Below are positions 1-8,691 of a stretch of DNA of 64,000 nucleotides, one piece after another (position 1 is the first letter of the stretch; every line of letters begins with the position of its first letter). Position numbers and translations under genes: made by a program. The notes below the pieces were generated by a model. The model was not told where the DNA came from. It ran no database searches and saw only the letters and a list, made by a program, of their open reading frames with translations. The stretch is from CAXMRP01 sp965216515. GTDB taxonomy: Bacteria; Pseudomonadota; Alphaproteobacteria; Rhizobiales; Afifellaceae. Location: the NCBI GenBank assembly GCA_965216515.1, contig OZ244173.1:930001-994000 (forward strand), in the 5' to 3' direction.

Positions 1-602
1 GTACCGATAATGGCCGAGGCCGTGTCGGAGGCTTCGCCCTGTCCGGCGCCCTCATAGACCGCCGTTGAAATGAATCGCCGGTCCGCCCGTGCGGCTTTCA
101 GCAGCTCCGTCAGATGCTGACTCGGAAACAGAGCACCGCTTTCCAGCCGGATATCCTTCTTCTCCGGACTTTCCAGATGGACGTGGATGCCGTCGGCGCT
201 GCGTTCCGCAAGGCCCTTCACATCCTCGATTACCCGCTCGTTGACATATGTCCGCGACACGAACCGGTAAAACTCGCCGTCGCCGGCTTCGTAGGTGGAC
301 ACGCGAAAATCGAGCAGCCTGTCCGCTTCATCGGGGCCATCAAGACGAACAACAAGCCGCTGGCTCATCGTGTAGCCTTCGCAGGGGTTCCCGCTGACCT
401 CGAACACCAGCCGCCCCGCGGCATTCGTGATACCTGAAGCTTCCGTCGCGTCGGCAAGCCCGATCTCGTATATCGCCCGGTGCGCCACCGGCGCGTCGAT
501 CGGATGCGGCGCCGCCGCCAGAGCCGGAAACGACAACAAAAATCCGATCGCCAATGCATTTGCACGGCACCACCAAAACAAATCGCGCGTTTTAGATATC
601 AT
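1..602 (-). CDS. EipB-family (DUF1849) periplasmic envelope-integrity protein, 3' end outside window
   Basis: The minus strand reads open from an ATG at 602-600 to the window edge, giving about 200 residues. The first 30 or so form a signal peptide: a basic start, a hydrophobic core and an ALAAA end. The mature part resembles DUF1849/EipB, with YEIGLADA near its start and FEVSGNPCEGYTMSQR after it. In Brucella EipB is a periplasmic beta-spiral protein needed for envelope integrity. EipB proteins run to roughly 280 residues, so the C-terminal third lies beyond base 1. The gene is divergent from ridA with about 170 bp between starts. Family assignment is from recognisable motifs; function is inferred from Brucella. 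Confidence 0.8.
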   Translation of the reverse strand, partial: MISKTRDLFWWCRANALAIGFLLSFPALAAAPHPIDAPVAHRAIYEIGLADATEASGITNAAGRLVFEVSGNPCEGYTMSQRLVVRLDGPDEADRLLDFRVSTYEAGDGEFYRFVSRTYVNERVIEDVKGLAERSADGIHVHLESPEKKDIRLESGALFPSQHLTELLKAARADRRFISTAVYEGAGQGEASDTASAIIG

Positions 603-769
603 TGGCGAGGATATTGTAACCGACTGCGGCAATTTCTTGGCTGGGCCCGCAATTGCCCCTCCGGGCTGACAACTGGCGACAGAAAACGCTATGCACTGCG
701 CTTTGGCAAGTATGTTGAACACGGATGGTTTCGCGCTTATCACGAATTCGACATCAGAACGGATATACC

Positions 770-1237
770 ATGACCTCGACAATCGACAAACGCCTGGCGG
801 AATTGGGCATCACCCTTTCCCAGGCCGCGGCACCAGCCGCCAACTATGTGCCAACCGCAATCACCGGAAATCTCCTGTTTGTTTCCGGACAAATCGCCAT
901 CAAATCCGATGGCACGGTGATTACGGGTCATCTCGGCGACGGCCTTTCCGTTGAGGAGGGCCAGGAGGCCGCGCGGCTTTGCGCGATCAATATCCTCTCC
1001 CAGGTGCGGTTGGCGCTGGATGGCGATCTGGATCGGATCGAAAGAATTGTACGCATAACCGGATTTGTCTCCTCAACACCGGATTTTTCCGAGCATCACC
1101 TTGTTATTAACGGCGCGTCGGACCTCCTTGTTGCTGCTGCCGGCGAAGCCGGCCGGCACACCCGCGCAGCTTTCGGCGTCGCGGCGTTGCCATTTGGCTC
1201 GGCGGTTGAGGTCGATGCGACAATCCAGATTCGCTAG
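770..1237 (+). CDS. RidA-like (YjgF/YER057c/UK114) family protein
   Basis: This 155-residue protein belongs to the longer RidA-like subgroup. Diagnostic segments are LLFVSGQIAI near residue 40 and NGASDLLV...GEAGRHTRAAFGVAALPFGSAVEVDA at the C-terminus, which forms the trimer-interface pocket. Canonical RidA hydrolyses reactive enamine/imine intermediates made by PLP enzymes; the role of this subgroup is less certain. An upstream extension to 725 is open but not RidA-like, so the start is placed at the ATG at 770. The GDPD gene follows after 13 bp, so the two are probably cotranscribed. Confidence 0.9.
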   Translation: MTSTIDKRLAELGITLSQAAAPAANYVPTAITGNLLFVSGQIAIKSDGTVITGHLGDGLSVEEGQEAARLCAINILSQVRLALDGDLDRIERIVRITGFVSSTPDFSEHHLVINGASDLLVAAAGEAGRHTRAAFGVAALPFGSAVEVDATIQIR

Positions 1238-1250
1238 CAGTTAGAAAGCA

Positions 1251-1961
1251 TTGGCAGACCTATCCTGGTTAACAAGTCGGCCGATTGCCCATCGCGGTCT
1301 GCACGACCGCGAAGCCGGGCGTCCGGAAAACTCCCTTGCGGCGTTCCGGTCCGCAGTCGACCACCAGTACGCCATCGAATGCGACCTCCAGTTCAGTTCC
1401 GATGGCGTGCCGATGGTGTTTCACGACGAAGAACTTGGCCGTTTGACCGCGCATTCCGGAACGCTTGGCGAGCGCACTGCCGACATCTTGTCATCGATCG
1501 CGCTGTGCGGCACGGATCAAACCATCCCGCGCCTTCAGGACCTTCTTTCCCTCGTTGCCGGAAGCGTCCCGGTCATCCTGGAACTGAAGGACAATGGCAC
1601 CCGCAATGCGGCCTTTGCCGCGGCCGTTTCCCAAATGGTCAAAGCCTACGAGGGACCGGTCGCAGTGATGTCGTTCGACCGGACCATCCTTTCCGAATTC
1701 CGCGATGTTGCGCACGGCCTGCCGCGCGGACTTGTCGCCGAAGGCAGCTGGCGGACAGCAATCACGCATCTGTTGGCGGTCTTTCGTCTCGATCTGCATT
1801 TCGTTTCATACAATGTCGCCGACCTTCCGACAGTTGCGCCGTGGATCGCGCGCCGCATACTTGGATTGCCACTCATCTGTTGGACCGTACGCACACATAC
1901 CGATCGTCTTAAATCCGCCCGATGGGCCGAACAGATGACATTTGAGGGTTTTCTGCCCTGA
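1251..1961 (+). CDS. Glycerophosphodiester phosphodiesterase, TTG start
   Basis: The 236-residue protein is a GDPD TIM-barrel enzyme that hydrolyses deacylated phospholipids to sn-glycerol-3-phosphate and an alcohol. His14-Arg15 in AHRG and His58 in VFHDEEL match the catalytic histidines. Glu43 and Asp45 in ECDLQF match the metal ligands. There is no signal peptide, so it is predicted cytoplasmic. The only start that keeps the first strand is the TTG at 1251, preceded by a weak AGAAAG. It sits between ridA and a FemAB-like gene, an order I recall from other Hyphomicrobiales. Confidence 0.9.
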   Translation: MADLSWLTSRPIAHRGLHDREAGRPENSLAAFRSAVDHQYAIECDLQFSSDGVPMVFHDEELGRLTAHSGTLGERTADILSSIALCGTDQTIPRLQDLLSLVAGSVPVILELKDNGTRNAAFAAAVSQMVKAYEGPVAVMSFDRTILSEFRDVAHGLPRGLVAEGSWRTAITHLLAVFRLDLHFVSYNVADLPTVAPWIARRILGLPLICWTVRTHTDRLKSARWAEQMTFEGFLP

Positions 1962-2030
1962 AACTGACAGCGCCAGCGATCGCGTCCGCCGACCGCCGCA
2001 TTGTTTGGAGGCGACGAGGCACTAGGTTAG

Positions 2031-3302
2031 ATGGCGAAACCACAGAACGGTTGCCCGACACCAATGGTTGGCCGAAATCCGACAAAGTCTGACGGCAGCG
2101 CGGCCGTCCATGTCCATTCCTCGCTGGCCGCGATCGACCGCAAGGTCTGGGACCGGCTGGCCAATCCCGGTTGGACAGATCCGGAATACCCGCATCAAAA
2201 GAGCGGAATCAATCTGCAAGAAAGCGCCTACAATCCCTTCGTTTCGTGGGATTTTCTCCAGGCGCTGGAGGAATCTGATTGCGCCAGCAGCACGACCGGC
2301 TGGCTTCCCCAGCATCTGGTCTTGGTCGATGCCGCAGGTGCGGTGCGCGGCGCTGCGCCCTGCTATCTGAAGTCCCATTCGCAAGGCGAATATGTCTTTG
2401 ACTACGGTTGGGCGGATGCCTTTGAGCGCGCCGGCGGACGCTATTACCCGAAGCTCCAGCTCAGCGTCCCCTTTACGCCGGTCACCGGGCCACGTCTCCT
2501 TGTGGAAGACGGCGCCGACATCCAAAACCGCAAACTGCTCGCGGCTGGCATTTCCATGCTTTGCGACAAGCACAATGTGTCCTCTGCCCATGTGACGTTT
2601 CTCAAAGAGGCGGAATGGCGGCTCTTGTCCGACATGGGTTATCTGGCCCGCATAGATCAGCAATTTCACTGGTTGAATGCCGGCTACGACCGTTTCGATG
2701 ATTTCCTCGCCAACCTTGCGTCACGGAAGCGCAAGGCCGTCCGCAAAGAGCGTGAGCGCGCCTTGGCCGCCGGCCTGGACATTCGTTGGTTGACAGGCAG
2801 TGACATCAGCGAATGCCATTGGGACGCCTTCTATGAATTCTATATGGACACAGGATCCCGAAAATGGGGGCATCCGTACCTCAACCGGATGTTTTTCTCG
2901 TTGCTGGGAGAACGAATGGCGGATCGGGTGCTCCTGATCTTTGCCGAACGCGAAGGCCGCCCGGTTGCAGGTGCGCTCAACATGATCGGATCCGACACGC
3001 TGTATGGCCGGTATTGGGGTTGTGCGGAAGATCATCCGGGCCTGCATTTTGAGGTCTGCTACCACCAGGCAATCGAATTCGCCATCGCCCACAAGTTGGC
3101 AAGGGTGGAGGCCGGTGCCCAGGGCGCCCACAAACTTGCCCGCGGTTACGTGCCGACGCCGACCTATTCCGCGCACCATATCTCAAACGCCGACTTTCGA
3201 GATGCCATCGCCGACTATCTGGAAGATGAACGCCGGCATGTCCGTATGGAAGGACAGGCGCTGGCAAGGCACGCACCGTTTCGCAAGACATGCCGCCCCT
3301 GA
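2031..3302 (+). CDS. FemAB-like GNAT-fold N-acyltransferase (DUF482/PF04339 type)
   Basis: This 423-residue protein has the layout of the FemAB-like DUF482 family, often annotated as 'peptidoglycan biosynthesis protein' or GNAT acyltransferase. Recognisable parts are NPFVSWDFLQALE near residue 66, a central RKRKAVRKERERA basic helix, and a C-terminal GAHKLARGYVPTPTYSAH block typical of the family. The fold is that of tRNA-dependent or acyl-CoA-dependent transferases, but the substrate is unknown. The ATG at 2031 gives the full family length; a second Met at codon 9 is possible. It lies 69 bp after the GDPD gene in the same direction. Confidence 0.85.
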   Translation: MAKPQNGCPTPMVGRNPTKSDGSAAVHVHSSLAAIDRKVWDRLANPGWTDPEYPHQKSGINLQESAYNPFVSWDFLQALEESDCASSTTGWLPQHLVLVDAAGAVRGAAPCYLKSHSQGEYVFDYGWADAFERAGGRYYPKLQLSVPFTPVTGPRLLVEDGADIQNRKLLAAGISMLCDKHNVSSAHVTFLKEAEWRLLSDMGYLARIDQQFHWLNAGYDRFDDFLANLASRKRKAVRKERERALAAGLDIRWLTGSDISECHWDAFYEFYMDTGSRKWGHPYLNRMFFSLLGERMADRVLLIFAEREGRPVAGALNMIGSDTLYGRYWGCAEDHPGLHFEVCYHQAIEFAIAHKLARVEAGAQGAHKLARGYVPTPTYSAHHISNADFRDAIADYLEDERRHVRMEGQALARHAPFRKTCRP

Positions 3303-3445
3303 CCGAAGCCGGAACCCGGTCCGCTCCGCAGCCGCTGAACCGTGCGCATGAGTCTTGACGATTCCGCACCCGCTTGAAATGGTCTGCAAATCAGCCATCG
3401 CAGGCCCGATATTACAAAATTTGACACGCACTTAAGGGACAAACC

Positions 3446-3874
3446 GTGAGCGTCGCCTACGACAATGACAATATTTTCGCCAAGATCCTGCGCGGCGAAC
3501 TGCCGAGCGAAATGGTGTATGAAGATGATCACACCGTCGCCATCATGGACATCATGCCACGCGCTGACGGCCACACGCTGGTTCTTCCCAAGGCGCCGTC
3601 TCGAAATATCCTCGACATTGATCCGGAGGACTATGCCCACGTTGCGCGGACGGTGAAATTGGTCGCAGGCGCCGTAATGCGGGCCTTTTCCGCCGATGGC
3701 GTGACGATCCAGCAATTCAGCGAACAGGCCGGCGGGCAGATCGTATTTCACACCCATGTCCACGTCTTGCCGCGTCACAACGGCGAACCGCTCAAACCCC
3801 ACACCGGCCATATGGCGGACAGCGCCGTGATTGCCGAACACGCGCAAATGATCCGCGCCGCGTTCAGTTCCTAG
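3446..3874 (+). CDS. HIT-family nucleotide hydrolase/transferase (Hint-like), GTG start
   Basis: The 142-residue protein has the histidine triad FHTHVHVLPR with His102, His104 and His106. The N-terminal IFAKILRGELPSE block is typical of bacterial Hint-like HIT proteins, which cleave AMP-amine or AMP-acyl bonds. Translation is read from the GTG at 3446, which follows AAGGGAC at good spacing; no upstream ATG fits. The gene stands 143 bp downstream of the acyltransferase gene and converges with azlD. Confidence 0.92.
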   Translation: MSVAYDNDNIFAKILRGELPSEMVYEDDHTVAIMDIMPRADGHTLVLPKAPSRNILDIDPEDYAHVARTVKLVAGAVMRAFSADGVTIQQFSEQAGGQIVFHTHVHVLPRHNGEPLKPHTGHMADSAVIAEHAQMIRAAFSS

Positions 3875-3949
3875 ATCATCGCAAATGTTTCTGACCCCTT
3901 GCCCCGGTCATGGCGGTTCCTGGGGTGGCCGGTTTTCCGGTGCCGCCAG

Positions 3950-4309
3950 CTAGAATGGGAAAAAAAGCGCGCCGCCGACCAGGACCAGTTCCGCGACGAC
4001 CACGCCAACCAGAACATTCTTGCCGGTTACGGCAAAAGCCATCCACCCGCTGGCTGCCGCACAAATCCGCGTTGCGATGTGGATCTCCGCCGCCGATCCC
4101 GATGGTAACACGATCATCTTGCCGATCACGGCGGCGATCAGGGCTGTCGCCACGGCGCGAACCCACAGAATGGCCTCAGAATCGTCTTTGAGGCTATTGC
4201 CGGCCAGGACGCCGATCCATCGCCAGACATCGGTCGCCAGCACACCGGCGACGAGAATGAACACATAAGGCCACCACCAGGCCTCAATGGACGTGAAAGT
4301 CAGGCTCAC
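3950..4309 (-). CDS. azlD: AzlD-family small subunit of branched-chain amino acid exporter, GTG start
   Basis: The 119-residue protein has three to four hydrophobic helices and the layout of AzlD, including VAGVLATDVWRWIGV in the first helix and RICAAASGWMAF in the centre. AzlD pairs with AzlC to export branched-chain or other neutral amino acids. It starts with a GTG at 4309 that overlaps the TGA of azlC (GTGA), so the pair is probably translationally coupled. Substrate specificity cannot be read from sequence. Confidence 0.85.
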   Translation of the reverse strand: MSLTFTSIEAWWWPYVFILVAGVLATDVWRWIGVLAGNSLKDDSEAILWVRAVATALIAAVIGKMIVLPSGSAAEIHIATRICAAASGWMAFAVTGKNVLVGVVVAELVLVGGALFFPF

Positions 4310-4986
4310 GTTTTGCCCCGCTTTCTTCGCAGGCGACCGAAACCGTACGCAAGCGTGCCACCGACAAGGCCGGCCCAGACAATGTCAAGCGGAATGGCAA
4401 ATGCGAACATCGCCGGACCGGCAACCAGCCCGATAACAAGGGCATAGGCCTCCGCCGGCAGACGGGCCGCCGCGCTCATGGCGGTCAGGAAATAGACCGG
4501 CGTCAGGAGAAAGAGCGCCGCTGCGAGCACAACCGGCAACTGTCCGGCAAGCAGGTAACTGCCCATGGTAATGGCAATATTGCACGCCGATATCGTCACG
4601 GCGAAACCGGCAAAATAGCGCATCCGGTGCTCACGCGGCACATCGGGTAGCCGCATCATCGCAAAGATCCACGCCGTGATGGCCACAAAATGGCTCAGAA
4701 CGAGAAGATCACGACGGCGCGTACGGTCGTTGCGGACCAGCGACACCCAGGCTGCGACCATCGGCGTCAGGCGAACCGCGGAAAGCGCGACCGCCACACC
4801 GGAAAGCAGGATCGGGGTTCCCGCGCTGGCAGCACCGACAAGTACCACCTGACTTGGCAGGGCCCACACCATTGCCGTCATGAAAGCGGCCTGTCCGAGC
4901 GTAATGCCGGATTCACGGCACAGAACGCCGAAACCGATGAACGAGATCATCAGGATCAGCGCCGGGACGCTGGCAATGCCGGCCAT
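4306..4986 (-). CDS. azlC: AzlC-family amino-acid exporter large subunit; start codon unresolved
   Basis: The family match is clear: WALPSQVVLVGA, LSAVRLTPMV and FLLTPVYFL are AzlC signatures, and several transmembrane helices are present. The only canonical in-frame start after the previous stop is the ATG at 4986, which has no ribosome-binding site. Coding-like residues of the first helix (RAGWFLSG) continue upstream of it, in frame, for about 35 codons with no ATG, GTG or TTG. An ATG at 5092 lies out of frame by one base in a GGGG run. If one G were removed, it would read MGEKTISND straight into AzlC. The true gene may therefore be 4306..5092. It follows clpA by 11 bp. Confidence 0.8.
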   Translation of the reverse strand: MAGIASVPALILMISFIGFGVLCRESGITLGQAAFMTAMVWALPSQVVLVGAASAGTPILLSGVAVALSAVRLTPMVAAWVSLVRNDRTRRRDLLVLSHFVAITAWIFAMMRLPDVPREHRMRYFAGFAVTISACNIAITMGSYLLAGQLPVVLAAALFLLTPVYFLTAMSAAARLPAEAYALVIGLVAGPAMFAFAIPLDIVWAGLVGGTLAYGFGRLRRKRGKT

Positions 4987-5103
4987 ACCGCTTAAAAACC
5001 ATCCGGCCCGCGTCTCCGCCGTTTTGCCTTTATCGTCGACGACGGTCGCGACCCGGCCGGCGTTATCGTTGGAGATGGTTTTCTCGCCCCATTTCTTTGA
5101 AGA

Positions 5104-7542
5104 CTATTCCACCTTCAGAGGAACACGCGGCACGACGCCGCCGCTGCCGCCTTTTGGCGGCTTTCGCTTCGGCTTGCGCGGTCCCGGCGTCTTGGCCTTG
5201 CGTTTGCGGCCCGCCGCTGCCGGCTTGGGCTTGCGACGGGCATTCTCGTCGGGGATGCACTCCAGTTTGAGCGACGGTCCATCGGCGCCGTTGTCCGCTT
5301 CATCCGGATCAACGGTCACCTTGACGATTCCGCCCTTTTGCAGCTTGCCGAACAGCACCTCGTCGGCCAGCGGCGTCTTGATGTGCTCCTGGATCACCCG
5401 GCTGAGGGGGCGCGCGCCCATGCGCTCGTCGTAGCCCTTTTCCGCCAGCCACCGGGTCGCCGCCTCGTCCAGTTCAAACGTAACCCCGCGGTCGGCCAGT
5501 TGGGCCTCAAGCTGCAGGACGAATTTTTCCACAACCCGGTAGACGACGTCCGGCGGCAGCGAGTTGAACGGAATAACCGCATCGAGCCGATTGCGGAATT
5601 CCGGCGTAAACATGCGATTGATCGCTTCCTCGTCGTCGCCGGTCCGGCGCGACTGGGAAAAACCGATTGCCGGACGGGCAAGGTCGGCGGCACCGGCATT
5701 CGTGGTCATGATCACGATGACATTGCGGAAATCGACCTGCTTGCCGTTGTGATCGGTGAGTTTGCCGTGATCCATCACCTGCAAAAGGACATTGAAGAGA
5801 TCCGGATGGGCTTTTTCGATCTCGTCGAGCAGCAGCACACAGTGCGGATGCTGATCCACGCCGTCAGTCAGGAGCCCGCCCTGGTCAAATCCGACATAAC
5901 CCGGCGGCGCACCGATAAGCCGCGACACGGTGTGCCGCTCCATATATTCCGACATATCGAACCGAAGAAGCTCGACGCCCATCAGGTCGGCGAGCTGGCG
6001 CGCAACCTCCGTCTTGCCGACGCCTGTCGGGCCGGAGAAAAGATAATTGCCAATGGGCTTTTCCGGTTCCCGCAAACCGGCCCGTGAGAGCTTGATCGCC
6101 GAAGCGAGCGCCGAAATCGCCTTGTTCTGGCCGAATACCACCCGCGCCAGATTGGTTTCCAGATGTTCCAACACCTCCGCATCATCCTTGGAGACGGATT
6201 TCGGCGGAATTCGCGCCATGGTGGCGATCGTCGCCTCGACATCCTTGACGCCGATAGTCTTTTTGCGGCGGCCTTCGGGAAGCAGTTTTTGCGCTGCGCC
6301 GGATTCGTCGATCACGTCGATCGCCTTGTCCGGCAATTTGCGGTCGTTGATGTACCGCGCCGACAGTTCCACAGCGGTGCGGATTGCCTCACCGGTGTAG
6401 CGCACCGAATGATGATCCTCAAAATAAGGCTTCAAACCTTTCAGTATGTGGATGCTGTCAGGGATCGATGGCTCGTTGACATCGATCTTCTGGAACCGCC
6501 GCACCAGGGCCCGGTCTTTCTCGAAAAACTGACGGTATTCCTTGTAAGTTGTCGAGCCGATGCACCGGAGATTGCCGGAAGCAAGCGCCGGTTTCAGAAG
6601 GTTGGAGGCATCCATCGCACCGCCCGAGGTGGCGCCGGCACCGATCACGGTATGGATCTCGTCAATAAACATGACCGCGCCTTCGATCGCCTCGATCTCC
6701 CGAATGACCTGCTTCAGCCGTTCCTCAAAATCGCCGCGATAGCGCGTACCGGCCAGCAGCGCCCCCATATCCAAGGCAAACAGCGTCGCATCCGCGAGCA
6801 CCGACGGCACCTCGCGCTCCACGATCCGCTTGGCCAGTCCCTCTGCAATCGCCGTCTTGCCGACGCCCGGGTCACCCACATAGAGCGGATTGTTCTTCTG
6901 CCTTCGGCAGAGCACCTGAATGGTTCGCCGCAACTCCGCATCACGCCCGATCAACGGATCGATCTTGCCGGCGCGCGCCTTTTCGTTGAGATTGACGCAC
7001 CACGCCTCAAGCGCGCTTTCCTTGCCACCGCGCTCTTCGGCCTCTTCACTGTCGCCTGTGTCCTCGCTGGCGCCGCGCACGGGACGCACATCACCCATCC
7101 CCGGTCGTTTTGCGATGCCGTGAGAGATGTAGTTGACCGCATCATACCGGGTCATGTCCTGCTCCTGCAGGAAGTAGGCAGCGTGGCTTTCCCGTTCGGC
7201 GAATATCGCCACCAGCACGTTTGCGCCGGTGACGTCCTCGCGCCCCGACGACTGGACGTGAATGACAGCACGTTGGATGACCCTCTGAAATCCGGCAGTC
7301 GGCTTGGCGTCTTCGTCTTCGCCGCTTACGAGATTTGCCAGTTCCGTATCGACATATTCGCTCAAGTCGTTGCGCAACCGATCCAGATCGACATTGCACG
7401 CACGCATCACCGCGGCGGCATCTTTGTCGTCGATAAGCGCCAGAAGCAGATGTTCGAGCGTTGCGAACTCCTGATCGCGCTCGTTGGCCAGCGACAAGGC
7501 CTTGTGCAGCGCCATTTCAAGCGAGCGGGAAAATGAGGGCAC
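5104..7542 (-). CDS. clpA: ATP-dependent Clp protease ATP-binding subunit ClpA
   Basis: This 812-residue AAA+ unfoldase feeds substrates to ClpP. It has an N-terminal Clp_N repeat domain (about 1-145), an acidic linker, and a first AAA+ module with Walker A GDPGVGKT at 223-230 and FIDEIHT as Walker B. A second AAA+ module has GPTGVGKT near 510, followed by the D2-small domain. The C-terminus ends in a long Lys/Arg/Pro-rich tail of about 45 residues, as I recall from other rhizobial ClpA proteins. ClpS is encoded just 12 bp upstream, so adaptor and unfoldase share an operon. Confidence 0.97.
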   Translation of the reverse strand: MPSFSRSLEMALHKALSLANERDQEFATLEHLLLALIDDKDAAAVMRACNVDLDRLRNDLSEYVDTELANLVSGEDEDAKPTAGFQRVIQRAVIHVQSSGREDVTGANVLVAIFAERESHAAYFLQEQDMTRYDAVNYISHGIAKRPGMGDVRPVRGASEDTGDSEEAEERGGKESALEAWCVNLNEKARAGKIDPLIGRDAELRRTIQVLCRRQKNNPLYVGDPGVGKTAIAEGLAKRIVEREVPSVLADATLFALDMGALLAGTRYRGDFEERLKQVIREIEAIEGAVMFIDEIHTVIGAGATSGGAMDASNLLKPALASGNLRCIGSTTYKEYRQFFEKDRALVRRFQKIDVNEPSIPDSIHILKGLKPYFEDHHSVRYTGEAIRTAVELSARYINDRKLPDKAIDVIDESGAAQKLLPEGRRKKTIGVKDVEATIATMARIPPKSVSKDDAEVLEHLETNLARVVFGQNKAISALASAIKLSRAGLREPEKPIGNYLFSGPTGVGKTEVARQLADLMGVELLRFDMSEYMERHTVSRLIGAPPGYVGFDQGGLLTDGVDQHPHCVLLLDEIEKAHPDLFNVLLQVMDHGKLTDHNGKQVDFRNVIVIMTTNAGAADLARPAIGFSQSRRTGDDEEAINRMFTPEFRNRLDAVIPFNSLPPDVVYRVVEKFVLQLEAQLADRGVTFELDEAATRWLAEKGYDERMGARPLSRVIQEHIKTPLADEVLFGKLQKGGIVKVTVDPDEADNGADGPSLKLECIPDENARRKPKPAAAGRKRKAKTPGPRKPKRKPPKGGSGGVVPRVPLKVE

Positions 7543-7554
7543 GGGTCCGCCTTT

Positions 7555-7905
7555 CTACTTTTTTTCCATGACGCACTGCAACGGATGCTGGTGCTTGCGC
7601 GCAAGGTCCATGACATGGGTGACCTTGGTCTCCGCCACTTCGTATGTGTACACGCCACATTCGCCCACACCATGATTGTGGACATGCAGCATGATCCGGG
7701 TTGCCTCATCCTGACTATGCTGAAACACCCGTCTGAGAACGTGGATGACAAACTCCATCGGCGTGTAATCATCATTGAGCAAGATCACGCGATAGAGGCT
7801 CGGACGCTTTGTTTTCGGACGCGTTTTGTTGATGACGACGGTTCCAGGATCGCCGCCCTTTTTTTCGTCTTGCCCGTTTTCGGCCTGCAATGAGTGTTTC
7901 GCCAT
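7555..7905 (-). CDS. clpS: ATP-dependent Clp protease adaptor ClpS
   Basis: The 116-residue protein carries the ClpS core, with VILLNDDYTPMEFVIHVL as the N-degron-binding loop and HNHGVGECGVYTYEVAETKV, which binds ClpA. ClpS delivers N-end-rule substrates to ClpAP. The frame is open 14 codons upstream, but the ATG at 7905 (MAKHS) matches the usual start better. It is cotranscribed with clpA. Confidence 0.94.
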   Translation of the reverse strand: MAKHSLQAENGQDEKKGGDPGTVVINKTRPKTKRPSLYRVILLNDDYTPMEFVIHVLRRVFQHSQDEATRIMLHVHNHGVGECGVYTYEVAETKVTHVMDLARKHQHPLQCVMEKK

Positions 7906-8039
7906 CACGTCTAAGCCCTGTCGCGGAAAATCAATTCCCGGACGCAATCATGAGATACCTTCCACCAAATGTAGGCATTCTTCCGTTCGCTTCCAACCAA
8001 TCCTGATTCTGCCACAGGACCACAGGGTTTTGGCAAGAC

Positions 8040-8067
8040 AAAAAAACGCCCGGTCGAAACCGGGCGT
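8040..8067 (-). terminator. Rho-independent terminator after the phasin gene
   Basis: On the minus strand a perfect 9-bp stem (ACGCCCGGT / ACCGGGCGT) with a TTCG loop is followed by seven U residues. It lies 26 bp downstream of the phasin stop codon, isolating phasin transcription from clpS. Confidence 0.9.
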
Positions 8068-8092
8068 CCTTGGCGATGAATTTTCTTCAGGG

Positions 8093-8425
8093 CTACTTCC
8101 TGGTGGAGGGAACAAAATCCTCGAAAGGCTTGATCGCGTCCTTGGCAACATCGATATAAAGCTCGCCGATCTTGGTGGCCTGGCCGACAGCGGATTCATA
8201 CGCCCGCTTGAAGAAGGCCGACTGCAATTCCACAGCCGTATCAAGCGTCTTCACACCAAGCAGCTTCTCAATATGGTCCGCGCCTTCCTCAAAGCTCTTC
8301 TTTGAGTAATCGGCCGACTCTGCGGCGATGGCTTGCAAACCCTTTGAAACGGCGCCCATCGACTCAACCGCCTTGTCCAGGTTTTCTTTGTTCGCCTTCT
8401 GAAAATTCTCCAAACCACTATTCAT
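8093..8425 (-). CDS. Phasin family protein
   Basis: This 110-residue all-helical protein matches the phasin_2 family: FQKANKENLDKAVESMGAVSKGLQAIA, then YSKKSFEEGADHIEKLLGVK, then QSAFFKRAYESAV. Phasins coat polyhydroxyalkanoate granules. The frame is open far upstream to 8779, but that part crosses the promoter. The ATG at 8425 has AGAGGG eight bases before it. No other PHA gene is in the window. The promoter carries palindromes that suggest PhaR-type control (see 8481-8529). Confidence 0.92.
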   Translation of the reverse strand: MNSGLENFQKANKENLDKAVESMGAVSKGLQAIAAESADYSKKSFEEGADHIEKLLGVKTLDTAVELQSAFFKRAYESAVGQATKIGELYIDVAKDAIKPFEDFVPSTRK

Positions 8426-8480
8426 CGTTACATTCCCTCTAAAACGAACGGCAATTCGGATGCCCGTTCGGCGTGGCGCC

Positions 8481-8509
8481 CATATATGTGCGCTGCACAA
8501 AAAACGCAA
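8481..8509 (-). promoter_or_regulatory. Sigma70-like promoter of the phasin gene
   Basis: On the minus strand TTGCGT (8509-8504) and TATATG (8486-8481) are separated by exactly 17 bp. The expected transcription start near 8474 gives a leader of about 50 nt before the phasin ATG at 8425. This is a pattern match and has not been tested. Confidence 0.55.
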
Positions 8510-8529
8510 ATATTTATTTTGCGATGCAA
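8488..8529. promoter_or_regulatory. Two TGC-N3-GCA palindromes in the phasin promoter, candidate PhaR operators
   Basis: GTGCGCTGCAC at 8488-8498 lies inside the -35/-10 spacer. TTGCGATGCAA at 8519-8529 lies just upstream of the -35 box. Their centres are 31 bp apart, about three helical turns. PhaR, the PHA-responsive repressor of phasin genes in Paracoccus, is known to bind TGC-rich dyads of this form. Position over the core promoter fits repression. Binding here is inferred. Confidence 0.5.
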
Positions 8530-8691
8530 TATTACACCTTCTGGCGGCGACAACCGGCGGCGCTCGGCCTGGCGGTTTCCGGTTAACCGTCGGCAACCCG
8601 TGGGATTTCGCCGGCGCTGGTCTGCGTCTTTTACGGAATCGTAACGACGTGTTTCCTACTGTGACCGACGGGCAGGCCCCTGGCAAAGCGC

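Noticed and set aside
6163..7536. 457-codon open frame antisense to clpA
   Set aside because: The frame is a complement artefact of high third-position GC, with no motifs.
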